Below the pieces are notes generated by a model. It was not told the origin of the DNA and did no database searches. It worked only from the letters and a program-made list of their open reading frames with translations. The position numbers and the translations under genes were made by a program. From assembly GCF_003610255.1 (NCBI RefSeq), contig NZ_RAPS01000001.1, positions 7,950,491-8,014,490 of the forward strand: a stretch of 64,000 nucleotides of DNA, read 5' to 3'. How positions within the stretch are numbered: the stretch's first letter is position 1; each line of letters begins with the position of its first letter. Positions 24,401 through 32,739 of the stretch are shown here, in pieces. The stretch comes from Streptomyces sp. TLI_171 (GTDB taxonomy: Bacteria; Actinomycetota; Actinomycetes; Streptomycetales; Streptomycetaceae).

Positions 24401-25720
24401 TCAGACGCTCTCGAACAGGAGTTGCGAGCCGGCCGTGATGAGACCCGGAACCTCGAACTCCAGCTCCACCAGGGTGCTGGCACCGGGGGCCAGGACGTAG
24501 CGGCCGATCTCGCACCGGGGCACGGTGGGGCGCACGTACAGGGTGGCGATCCGGGCCGCGCCGCCGTCCACCCGGACCGAGGCGGCGCCGTTCCACGTGT
24601 CGCCCGGCACGTCGGTGGCGGCGGTGATGTTGGAGCCGAAGGTGAGCACCGCCGTGCGGCTCTGGGCCGAGGGGTTGGTCAGCCGGGCGCGCACGGCGTA
24701 GCGCATGCCGTAGTTGCCCCAGCTGCGCTGCGAGGAGTCGGACAGCGCGGCGGTGGCGGGCACCGTCTGGTCCAGCGCCGCGACCTGGCGCTGCGTGGTG
24801 TTCAGGGCCAGGCCCAGGTAGGCCCCCGCGGCGGGAACCGTGACGTCGAAGGTGCCGGTCTCCCAGCGGGAGGCGGCGTAGACGCCGGCCTCGCGGCCGT
24901 AGGTGGTCGCGGTCTGGGAGGCGATGTTGCCGGGGGCGGCCTGCGCGTCGTTCTGGGTGTAGTTGACCGCGGTGGTGGTGCTGCCGTCCGTGGTGACCGC
25001 GGTGTACACGTACACGCCGTCCGAGGCGGTCACGTCCAGCAGGCCGTCGACGATCGAGGAGGTCATCGGGATCCTGGCGACCTCCACCACGGTGCGCGGC
25101 TGGACGGCGGTGGCGGCCAGGTACGTCCGGGTGGTGCCGGCCGCCCAGTCGTAGGAGGTCGCGAAGCAGGGGCCGGTCCCGGCCCGTTGGGCCGGGTCCT
25201 GGACCAGCGGCTTCTGGGCGTTGGTCCACACCGAGCCGGTGGCCTGGACGGTGACAGCGGCGCTGTTGGGATTGGACACCAGGACGTGCAGGTAGGCCGT
25301 CCCCCCGGTGCTGTTCTGGTGGTACAGGTACACCGGGAAGGTGCCCGAGAGCGGGTGGGCGGAGCCGCCGCGGTTGGCGGTGGTGCGGGCGCACTGGGCG
25401 AGCCAGCCGGGGCCGGTGAATGTCTCGGGGTTGTTGGAGACGAACATCTCCGCGCCGGTCGGGGCGCCGGGCAGCGGGAAGAGCTGGTCGCGCGGGACGG
25501 TCGGGCCGGGCGCGGACGGGGTGCCGACCGTCCAGGTGCCGGCGTCGACGGAGGTGGCCAGCGACCGGGCGCACCCGCAGGGCCCGTGGACCGCCGACGA
25601 GTGGTCACTACCAGTTTTGGCGTGGGCCGGGGCGGCGGCGAGCGGGACGGCGGTGCCGGCGAGCAGGGCGGGGGCCAGACCGAGGATGGTCCGTCGGGCG
25701 GGGGAGGGGCGGTGATTCAC
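24401..25720 (-). CDS. Secreted protein of unknown function
   Basis: A 439-residue protein. The N-terminus has twin Arg (RRTILGLAPALLAG) and a cleavable signal ending AAPAHA near residue 34, so export by Sec or Tat. The mature part is rich in Thr, Ala, Val and Asn, and alternates short beta-strand-like segments, with six or more Cys that may form disulfides. No catalytic motif is evident; it reads like an all-beta extracellular structural or binding protein. I do not recognise the family. It is divergent from the sugar transporter operon and shares its 344-base upstream region. Confidence 0.7.
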   Translation of the reverse strand: MNHRPSPARRTILGLAPALLAGTAVPLAAAPAHAKTGSDHSSAVHGPCGCARSLATSVDAGTWTVGTPSAPGPTVPRDQLFPLPGAPTGAEMFVSNNPETFTGPGWLAQCARTTANRGGSAHPLSGTFPVYLYHQNSTGGTAYLHVLVSNPNSAAVTVQATGSVWTNAQKPLVQDPAQRAGTGPCFATSYDWAAGTTRTYLAATAVQPRTVVEVARIPMTSSIVDGLLDVTASDGVYVYTAVTTDGSTTTAVNYTQNDAQAAPGNIASQTATTYGREAGVYAASRWETGTFDVTVPAAGAYLGLALNTTQRQVAALDQTVPATAALSDSSQRSWGNYGMRYAVRARLTNPSAQSRTAVLTFGSNITAATDVPGDTWNGAASVRVDGGAARIATLYVRPTVPRCEIGRYVLAPGASTLVELEFEVPGLITAGSQLLFESV

Positions 25721-25833
25721 GTGTTTCTCCTCGTGAGAGTGGGGGATGCCCGGATCGCAGGCGTGCGGGGGCGGTCACGTGACGGACTCCGTGGCGGTCG
25801 ACGACCGGCGCTTCGAAGCCATAGAGGTAGATA

Positions 25834-25877
25834 CCAGAAGTGACAGTGCGCCAGAAGTGGCTAGGACCGAATCGGTC
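25834..25877. promoter_or_regulatory. Direct repeat and palindrome in the shared upstream region
   Basis: CCAGAAGTG occurs at 25834-25842 and 25851-25859, 17 bases apart, and GACCGA-A-TCGGTC at 25865-25877 is a perfect 6-bp palindrome. They lie near the secreted-protein gene and may serve it or the sugar operon. Nothing else coding is visible between 25721 and 26064. Confidence 0.35.
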
Positions 25878-25960
25878 ACCCCGTCCGGTCGAATAGTTGC
25901 TCTTTGTCCACTTTTGCGGGGCAGATTCAGCGGGTTGACCGGATGAAAACCCACAGGGGG

Positions 25961-26015
25961 TTGACGCGAGGGGGAACGAGCTGCGAACTTTCTCGTCAAG
26001 TGGTCCGTACCACTT
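25961..26015 (+). promoter_or_regulatory. Promoter and GntR/DasR-like operator of the glycan operon
   Basis: TTGACG (25961-25966) is followed 18 bases on by a weak GAACTT (25985-25990). Immediately downstream is AAGTGGT-CCGT-ACCACTT (25998-26015), a perfect 7-bp inverted repeat. Its inner 16 bases match about 13 of 16 positions of the DasR-responsive element (AGTGGTCTAGACCACT type). Position just after the -10 suits repression by the HutC-type GntR encoded in the operon. Confidence 0.6.
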
Positions 26016-26064
26016 CCGGATCGATCCGGCCTCCTTCGCCTTCCCCCGCCGTAGTAGGAGAGTC

Positions 26065-27381
26065 ATGCCCAGCAGCAGAGGCATCCGCCTGGCCGCCGCC
26101 GTCGCCATCGTCGCCCTCGCCACGAGCGCCTGCGGCCTGGGGTCGAGCGGCTCGTCAGCCGACCAGGGCGACGCGCCGTCAGGCAAGGTCGGCGGCACCA
26201 TCACGCTGGAGACGCTGCAGCTCAAGCCGACCTTCACCGACTACATGAACGGCGTCATCGCCGCGTACGAGAAGGAGCACCCGGACACCAAGGTCACCTG
26301 GGTGGACATCCCGTTCCAGGGCGCCCAGGAGAAGCTGACGGCCGACGCCGCGGCCGGCAACCTCCCCGACGTCGTCAACCTGAACCCCCAGTTCGCCCAG
26401 GCGCTGGAGGCCAAGGGCCTGTTCGTCGACCTGGACAAGGCCGCCGCCGACGTGAAGGCGTCCTACGTGCCCGGCGCCTGGTCGGCCTTCCAGGTGCCGG
26501 GCCGGCAGGGCTCCTTCGGCCTGCCGTGGTACCTCACCTCCGAGGTCACCATGTACAACAAGGACCTGTTCGCGAAGGCCGGGCTGGACCCGGAGAAGCC
26601 CCCGGCGACCTTCGACGAACTGCTCGCCGACGGCGCCAAGCTGTCAGCGGCCGGCCAGGGCGCCTTCTACGGCATCCACCCCGCGCTGGAGAACCGGTTC
26701 ATCACCGACCTCGCCAAGCAGGGCGTGCCGCTGCTGGACGCCTCCGCCAAGAAGTGGACCTTCAACACCCCCGACGCCGCCGCCTACCTGCAGAAGTTGG
26801 TGGACGCCTACAAGGGCGGCGTCTACCCGCAGGACTCGCTGACCCAGAACCACAGCAAGGAGAACGAGGCCTACCAGTCCGGCCGGATCGGCCTGCTGCC
26901 CTCGGGCCCCAACTTCCTCGCGACGATCAAGAAGAACGCCGCCGACATTGCGGCGCACACCGGCGTCGGCCCGCAGATCACCGGCGCCACGGGGGCCACC
27001 AACATGTCCGTCATGGGCCTGCTGGTCCCGAAGGCAGGCAAGAACCAGGCCACCGCCCTGGACTTCGCCAAGTACCTGTCCGACGCGCAGAACCAGCTCG
27101 CCTTCAGCAAGATCGTCACGATCCTCCCGAGCACTCTCGAATCGCTCAAGGACCCCTACTTCAAGGCCGAGGGCGACAGCACCCCCGAGGGCACCGCCCG
27201 CCGGATCTCCGCCGAGCAGATCGCCAAGGCCCGGAACCTGGTGCCCGTGCAGTACGACTCGCGGGTGACCGCGGCCGTCATCGGCAAGGTCCAGCTCGCC
27301 CTGCAGGGCAAGCTGACGCCGCAGCAGGCGCTCGACCAGGCGGTCGAGGAAGCCGACAAGATCACCGGCGCCGCCGGCTGA
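26065..27381 (+). CDS. Sugar ABC transporter substrate-binding lipoprotein (family 1, CUT1)
   Basis: A 438-residue lipoprotein with signal peptide and lipobox LATSAC (lipidated Cys near 23). The mature fold is solute-binding family 1: KVTWVDIPFQGAQEKL near 80, NLPDVVNLNPQFAQALEAKG near 105, SEVTMYNKDLFAKAGLD near 165. Such proteins bind oligosaccharides or sugar derivatives at the cell surface. AGGAG precedes the ATG. The NanE, ROK kinase and mannosidase genes downstream suggest a ManNAc- or mannose-containing ligand. No ATPase gene is in the operon, so a shared MsiK-type ATPase is inferred. Confidence 0.9.
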   Translation: MPSSRGIRLAAAVAIVALATSACGLGSSGSSADQGDAPSGKVGGTITLETLQLKPTFTDYMNGVIAAYEKEHPDTKVTWVDIPFQGAQEKLTADAAAGNLPDVVNLNPQFAQALEAKGLFVDLDKAAADVKASYVPGAWSAFQVPGRQGSFGLPWYLTSEVTMYNKDLFAKAGLDPEKPPATFDELLADGAKLSAAGQGAFYGIHPALENRFITDLAKQGVPLLDASAKKWTFNTPDAAAYLQKLVDAYKGGVYPQDSLTQNHSKENEAYQSGRIGLLPSGPNFLATIKKNAADIAAHTGVGPQITGATGATNMSVMGLLVPKAGKNQATALDFAKYLSDAQNQLAFSKIVTILPSTLESLKDPYFKAEGDSTPEGTARRISAEQIAKARNLVPVQYDSRVTAAVIGKVQLALQGKLTPQQALDQAVEEADKITGAAG

Positions 27382-27538
27382 CGCCCGGGGCCGGACGCCT
27401 CCCCCGCGTCCGGCCCCGTGGTCCTGGGCCGCCCCGGTGCGGTCAGGACCCGCCGTCGCGGGCGGTCCACTCCCCCCCCGCCCGCGGCGGCGCCCCGCCG
27501 ACCCGCGCCCCACCCGCCCCGTACGACAGGAGACCCCC

Positions 27539-28417
27539 GTGACCGGCCGACGCTGGTACGTCCCCTGGCTCTTCCTCCTCCCGGCCCTGGCCATAGCCGT
27601 CTGCTTCTTCATCGTCCCGTTCGCCAACACCGCCGTGCTGTCGTTCACCGACGCCAGCACGCTGGGCGGCGGCGCCTTCACCGGCACGCACAACTACGCG
27701 CGACTGCTGCACGACGAGCAGTTCTGGCAGTCGGTGCGCAACACGCTGCTGTACATCGCGGTGGTGGTGCCCTGCCTGGTGGTGCTGCCGCTGCTGCTCG
27801 CGGTGCTGGTGCAGAAGCGCATCGCCGGCATCGGATTCTTCCGGGCGGTCTTCTACTCGCCGGTGGTGGCGTCCATGGTGGTCGCGGGCCTGATCTGGTC
27901 CTGGCTGCTCTCGGACGACGGCCTGGTGAACTCGGTGCTGCGCGGACTCCACCTGGTCGCCGCGCCGGTGCCGTTCCTCACCGACGCGCACCTGTTGCTG
28001 TTCAGCGCGATGGCGATGACCGTCTGGAAGGGCCTGGGCTACTACATGGTGGTGTACCTGGCAGCCCTGGCCAACGTGCCCCGCTCGCTGCTGGAGGCGG
28101 CCGAGGTCGACGGCGCCGGCACCGTGCGACGCTTCCGCCACGTCACCCTGCCGCTGGTGCGGCCCACCATGGTGCTGGTCGCCACCCTGGCCGCGATCGG
28201 CTCCGCCAAGGTGTTCGCCGAGGTCTACACCCTCAGCGACGGCAGCGCCGGACCGGGCGGCGAGGCCCGCACCCTGGTCTACACCATTCGTGAGGTCGGG
28301 CTCGGCCTGGGCGGCGAGGCGGGCTACGCCTCCGCCATGAGCATCGTGCTCTTCCTCGGCACCCTCGGCCTCTCCGTCGCCGTCACCCGCCTCAACTCCC
28401 GGGAGGAACGGGCATGA
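27539..28417 (+). CDS. Sugar ABC transporter permease (MalF/UgpA type)
   Basis: A 292-residue permease with six transmembrane helices. The start is GTG 27539 after AGGAG. The coupling loop RSLLEAAEVDGAGTVRRFRHVTLPLVRPT near residue 185-212 has the EAA motif. It follows the binding-protein gene after 157 bases and overlaps the second permease by 4. Forms the channel with the next gene. Confidence 0.92.
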   Translation: MTGRRWYVPWLFLLPALAIAVCFFIVPFANTAVLSFTDASTLGGGAFTGTHNYARLLHDEQFWQSVRNTLLYIAVVVPCLVVLPLLLAVLVQKRIAGIGFFRAVFYSPVVASMVVAGLIWSWLLSDDGLVNSVLRGLHLVAAPVPFLTDAHLLLFSAMAMTVWKGLGYYMVVYLAALANVPRSLLEAAEVDGAGTVRRFRHVTLPLVRPTMVLVATLAAIGSAKVFAEVYTLSDGSAGPGGEARTLVYTIREVGLGLGGEAGYASAMSIVLFLGTLGLSVAVTRLNSREERA

Positions 28418-29319
28418 CCACGTTGCAGATCCCCCAGGCCCCGGCGGCCGCGGACCCGGGCCGGCCGGCCGGCCCCGTCCCGACCGCCCGCCGGGTGCGC
28501 ACCGCCGCCGGACTGACCGGCCGCTACCTGCTGCTGGCGCTCGTCCTCGCCCTCACCGTCGGCCCGTTCCTGTGGCAGCTGTCCACCTCCCTCAAGGGCA
28601 ACGGCGAGCGGGTCTTCGGCTACCCGCCCCAACTCCTGCCCGCCCACCCGACCCTGCACCACTACGCCGAGGTGCTGGACACCGTCCCCGTGCTGCACTA
28701 CGCGGGCAACTCCCTTGTCGTTGCGCTCGGTTCGGTGCTCACCAACTGCCTGCTCGGCTCGATGGCCGGCTACGCGCTGGCCCGGATGACCTTCCGCGGC
28801 CGCGGCCTCGCCGCCGGGATCTTCCTCGCCACGATGATCATCCCGTTCGAGAGCATCATGGTCTCCGAGTTCCTGGTCGCCCGCTCGCTGCACCTGACCG
28901 ACACCCTGCTCGGCGTGATGATCCCCGGCGCCGCCTCCGGCCTGTCGGTGATGCTGATGCGCAACGCCTTCCGCCGCCTGCCCGCCGAGGTCGAGGAGGC
29001 CGCGGTCCTGGACGGCGCCGGGGAATGGACGCGGTTCTGGCGGATCGCCCTGCCCTCCGTCCGCGGCACGCTGGCCGCCGTCGCCATCTTCAGCTTCGTC
29101 TTCAGCTGGGACGACTTCCTGTGGCCGCTGATCTCCCTCTCCGACCAGGGCAAGTACACGCTGACCGTGGGGATCCAGTACCTGTCCGGCACGTTCACCA
29201 ATGACCAGCGCGTGATCGCCGCAGGCACCATGATGGCCGTCGTGCCGCTGCTGGTCCTGTTCTTCGCCCTGCAGCGGTTCTTCTTCCGTGGCGTGGGTGA
29301 GGGAGCGGTCAAGGGATGA
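28414..29319 (+). CDS. Sugar ABC transporter permease (MalG/UgpE type)
   Basis: A 301-residue permease. The N-terminal 30 residues are Pro/Ala-rich, followed by six helices. The EAA loop is RRLPAEVEEAAVLDGAGEWTRFWRIALP near 195-220, with FSFVFSWDDFLWPL after it, as in MalG-type subunits. Overlaps both neighbours by 4 bases. Confidence 0.92.
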   Translation: MTTLQIPQAPAAADPGRPAGPVPTARRVRTAAGLTGRYLLLALVLALTVGPFLWQLSTSLKGNGERVFGYPPQLLPAHPTLHHYAEVLDTVPVLHYAGNSLVVALGSVLTNCLLGSMAGYALARMTFRGRGLAAGIFLATMIIPFESIMVSEFLVARSLHLTDTLLGVMIPGAASGLSVMLMRNAFRRLPAEVEEAAVLDGAGEWTRFWRIALPSVRGTLAAVAIFSFVFSWDDFLWPLISLSDQGKYTLTVGIQYLSGTFTNDQRVIAAGTMMAVVPLLVLFFALQRFFFRGVGEGAVKG

Positions 29320-30086
29320 ACACGACGACGGACGGCACCGCGAGCGGGGTCGGCAAGCGGACGCGGGCCGCCGAGCCGCGCGAGCCCAAGCACGAGACGC
29401 TGCGCCGCGCCCTGCTCGACCTGGTCGAGGGCGCCGCACCGCACGACCCGCTGCCCAGCGAACGCGACCTGATGGCCCGTTACGACGTCAGCCGGGTCAC
29501 CGTGCGCCGCGCGATCGAACGCCTCAGCCAGGAGGGTCACGTCTACCGGGTCCAGGGCTCGGGGACCTTCGTCGCCGAGCGCGAGACGATCAGCAAGTCG
29601 CTGCACCTGACGTCCTTCTCCGAGGACATCCGCGCCCGCCGGATGACGCCCGCGGGCCGACTGCTGCTGATGGAACGCGTCCCGGCCGACGTCGTCAACG
29701 CCCGCGACCTGTTCGTCGAACCGGGCACGCCCCTGATCCACCTGGAGCGACTGCGCACCGCCGACGGCGAACCCATGTGCCTGGAGAACGTCTGGCTCCC
29801 CGAGGCCCTGCTGCCCGGCCTGCTCGACCAGGGCGAACCCGCCTCGCTCTACACCCTGTTGGAGCGGGCCGGCGCCGCCCCGGAGAGCGCCCAGCAGACC
29901 GTGCGGGCCACCCTCGTGGACGCCGCCCAGGCCGCCCTGCTGAACGTGCCGCCGCAGTTCCCCGCCCTGTACGTCGAGCGGGTCACCCGCGACGCCCGCG
30001 GCCGCGCCGTCGAACGGGCCGTCAGCCTCTACCGCGCCGACCGCTACGACTTCACCTTCACGATCACCAGGGAACGCCGACCATGA
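29316..30086 (+). CDS. GntR-family regulator, HutC/DasR subfamily
   Basis: A 256-residue repressor. The winged helix at about 25-95 has LPSERDLMARYDVSRVTVRRAIERL and VYRVQGSGTFVAER, and a UTRA effector domain fills residues 115-250 (GTPLIHLERLRTADGEPM, then YVERVTRDARGRAVE). HutC members, DasR among them, bind phosphorylated amino sugars such as GlcN-6-P. It is co-transcribed with its likely targets; the palindrome at 25998-26015 is its probable operator. Effector may be a GlcNAc-6-P or ManNAc-6-P type sugar. Confidence 0.9.
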   Translation: MNTTTDGTASGVGKRTRAAEPREPKHETLRRALLDLVEGAAPHDPLPSERDLMARYDVSRVTVRRAIERLSQEGHVYRVQGSGTFVAERETISKSLHLTSFSEDIRARRMTPAGRLLLMERVPADVVNARDLFVEPGTPLIHLERLRTADGEPMCLENVWLPEALLPGLLDQGEPASLYTLLERAGAAPESAQQTVRATLVDAAQAALLNVPPQFPALYVERVTRDARGRAVERAVSLYRADRYDFTFTITRERRP

Positions 30087-31186
30087 GCACCACCCCCGAG
30101 CGCCGCACAGCGGTGCCGCCGGTCCTGGCCGTGGACATCGGCGGCACCAAGACCACGGCGGCCGTCGTGGTCGAGACCGACGGCCGCCCGGAGCCGGTCG
30201 TCCGGCTCACCACCCCCACCCCCGCCGCGGACGGCGCCCCCGCCGTCCTCGCCGCGGCCCTGCGGCTGGCCCGCCTCGCGGCCGAAGAGGGTACGGGCCT
30301 CCTCGGCGCCGCGCCGGTGGCCGCCGGTTTCGGCACTGCCGGTGTCGTCGACGCCCGCGGACGCCGCATCGTCGCCGCCACCTCCGCGCTCCCCGGCTGG
30401 GCCGGGACGGACCTGGCCGCAGCCGCCGAGCGGGAACTGCGGCTGCCCGCCACCGTCCTGAACGACGTGCAGGCGTTCCTGGCCGGCGAGTGCGCCGCCG
30501 GTGCCGCCCGCCGGACCGAGGTGGCCGTCGGCGTGATGGCCGGCACGGGCATCGGGGGAGCGGTCGCCGTCGGCGGCCGCCTGTTGCGCGGCGCGCACGG
30601 GGCGGCCGGACACCTCGGGCACCTGCCCGTCCCGGGAGCGGAGGGGATCGCCTGCCCGTGCGGCGCGACCGGACACGTCGAGGCGCTCGCAGCCGGCCCG
30701 GCCATGACCGCCGAAGCCCGCCACCTGCTGCCCGACCACCACCTGCCCGACCTGCACGCCGTCGCCGCTCTGGCGAAGGCCGGGGACCAGGTCGCCCGGT
30801 TCGTCCTCCGCTCCGGCGGCCACGCCCTGGGCACGGCGCTGGCCGGCGTGGTCGCGGCGGTCGACCCCGACGTGGTGGTCCTCGGCGGCGGGGCCGCCGC
30901 CTCCGGCCCCTGGTACGAAGCCGGCCTCCGTGCCGCCCTGGTGGCCCACACGCTGCCCCTGCTGGCCGGGGTCCGGGTGGTGCGCTCCGCGCTGGACGCG
31001 GACGCCGTCCTGATCGGCGCGGCAGCGGAGGCCCGTCGGCTGGGCCGGCCGGGAACCGGAGATCCCGGGCCTCCGGACACCGGAGGCCGGCCGGCCGTGG
31101 ACGGCCGCAGAACGTCCACCACCCCAAGCCGTGACACCGGTGGGCAGCGGACCACCGAACCCTCCGAAAGCGCAGGAACGCCGTGA
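30083..31186 (+). CDS. ROK-family sugar kinase (candidate ManNAc/GlcNAc kinase)
   Basis: A 367-residue ROK protein: ATP-binding DIGGTKT at 18-24, GVMAGTGIGGAV near 149-161, HGAAGHLGHL near 172-181 and the metal motif CPCGATGHVE at 191-200. In that motif the third Cys of the usual CxCGxxGCxE is His198. No helix-turn-helix is present, so it is a kinase, not a repressor. With a NanE domain two genes downstream, ManNAc kinase (NanK role) is the leading guess; glucokinase or GlcNAc kinase cannot be excluded. The last 45 residues are Pro/Thr/Ser-rich and disordered. Confidence 0.85.
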   Translation: MSTTPERRTAVPPVLAVDIGGTKTTAAVVVETDGRPEPVVRLTTPTPAADGAPAVLAAALRLARLAAEEGTGLLGAAPVAAGFGTAGVVDARGRRIVAATSALPGWAGTDLAAAAERELRLPATVLNDVQAFLAGECAAGAARRTEVAVGVMAGTGIGGAVAVGGRLLRGAHGAAGHLGHLPVPGAEGIACPCGATGHVEALAAGPAMTAEARHLLPDHHLPDLHAVAALAKAGDQVARFVLRSGGHALGTALAGVVAAVDPDVVVLGGGAAASGPWYEAGLRAALVAHTLPLLAGVRVVRSALDADAVLIGAAAEARRLGRPGTGDPGPPDTGGRPAVDGRRTSTTPSRDTGGQRTTEPSESAGTP

Positions 31187-32739
31187 GCTCCCCCCGCATC
31201 GCCCTGGTCCCGCTGGACGAACGCCCGGCCTGCGCCGAACTGCCCCGCCTGGTCGCCGCGGTGGCGGGTGCGCGACTGCTCACCCCGCCCTCCGACGCCA
31301 TGCCGGTGCTCCGGGAACCCGGCAGTCCCGCCGCTCTCGCCGGATGGCTCGCCGACGTCGCGGCCGACGCGGCCGTCGTCTCCCTGGAGACACTGGGCCA
31401 CGGAGGTCTGATCGCCTCCCGCACCCGGCCCGCCACCGTCGCCTCCGTCACCGCCGCCTGGGCGCCGCTGCACGACCTGGCCGGGCGCGGCGTCCCCGTC
31501 CACGCCGTCACCCTGATCACCCGCACCCCCGACTCGTCGGACGCCATGGAGGAGCCCGCCTACTGGGACCCGCACGGCCCGGCCCTGCACCGCCTGTCCG
31601 CCGACCTGCATCGCGCCGCCGACGACCCGGCCGCCGTCGCCACGGCCCTGCGGGCCGCCGCGCCGCCGACCGCCGTCCGCGCGGACTTCCTCACCCGGCG
31701 GGTGCGCAACCACGCCGTCAACCTGGCCGCGCTGGAACTGGTCGCCGACGGCACCCTGCGCACCCTGGTCGTCGGCGCCGACGACACCGCCGAGCACGGC
31801 CTGGCCACCGCCGAGCTGCGCTGGCTGGACACCTGGTCGGCCTGGCTCGACCTGCGCGAGCGGGTCAGCGTCCGGCCCGGGGCCGACGAGGCCTGCACCG
31901 TGCTGCTGGCCCGCACCCTGCTGGACCTGCTGGGCGGCCCCGCGCCGACGGCCCGGATCGAGGCCGTCGACCCGGCCGGGCTGCGCCGCACCGCCGCCTA
32001 CGAGAACGTGCCGGTGGCCACCACGGCGACCCGGCAGCTCCGGGCCTGCGGCGCGGTCGTCGTCCCGGAGGGGGACGCCGCGGACGTCGTGCTGCTCGTG
32101 CACACCCCCGACGGCACCGGGGACTGGGCGGTCGCCCCGCCCGCCGCCACCGACCCGGCCCCCGCCCGGGCGCTGGCCGCCCGCGCGGCGGCCCTGCTGG
32201 CCGCCGGGCGGTCCGTCGCCGTCGCCGACTGCGCCCAGCCCAACGGCGCCGACCCCCACCTGGTCCGCGCCCTGGCCGAGGCCGGGGTCCTGGAGCGGCT
32301 GACCGCGTACGCCGGCTGGAACACCGCGGGCAACACCCTGGGCACGGTGGCCGCGCACACCGTCGCGGCCGTCGCCGCCCGCCGGGCCGGATGCTTCGAC
32401 GAGCGCGCCCACCGGCGCCTGCTGCTGCACCGCCTGGTCGAGGACTGGGGCTGGATGAGCGGCGAACGCGCCCGGATCCGCGCCGTCCTCGGCAGCGACC
32501 CCACCCGGCACGACCACGTCCCCGACGGCCACCCCGTGCTCGCCGACATCGCGACCGGCCTGGCCCGGCGCCGCGCCGAGCTCCCCGGCTTCGACGGCCT
32601 GGCCGTCGACCCCGGGTCGGTCCGACTGCCCTGGTCCCGGACCTTCGAGGTCGACTTCTCGCTCACCGACAGCGGCTCCGCGCCCGTCGCCCACCCCGAA
32701 CCAGTCACTCGCCCCGGCGCCCCGGAGGACGCCCGATGA
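31183..32739 (+). CDS. DUF4127-family protein
   Basis: A 518-residue protein from GTG 31183. The N-terminus (IALVPLDERPACAELPRL), a PPSDAMP loop near 37-43, VVSLETLGHGGLIASRTRP near 72-90 and AYAGWNTAGNTLGT near 380 are the conserved blocks of DUF4127. The function is not known to me; the family sits in carbohydrate-use loci. Asp/Glu and His in the conserved blocks suggest an enzyme. There is no signal peptide. It is coupled by 4-base overlaps to the ROK and FAD-NanE genes, so it likely processes the imported sugar. Confidence 0.8.
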   Translation: MSSPRIALVPLDERPACAELPRLVAAVAGARLLTPPSDAMPVLREPGSPAALAGWLADVAADAAVVSLETLGHGGLIASRTRPATVASVTAAWAPLHDLAGRGVPVHAVTLITRTPDSSDAMEEPAYWDPHGPALHRLSADLHRAADDPAAVATALRAAAPPTAVRADFLTRRVRNHAVNLAALELVADGTLRTLVVGADDTAEHGLATAELRWLDTWSAWLDLRERVSVRPGADEACTVLLARTLLDLLGGPAPTARIEAVDPAGLRRTAAYENVPVATTATRQLRACGAVVVPEGDAADVVLLVHTPDGTGDWAVAPPAATDPAPARALAARAAALLAAGRSVAVADCAQPNGADPHLVRALAEAGVLERLTAYAGWNTAGNTLGTVAAHTVAAVAARRAGCFDERAHRRLLLHRLVEDWGWMSGERARIRAVLGSDPTRHDHVPDGHPVLADIATGLARRRAELPGFDGLAVDPGSVRLPWSRTFEVDFSLTDSGSAPVAHPEPVTRPGAPEDAR

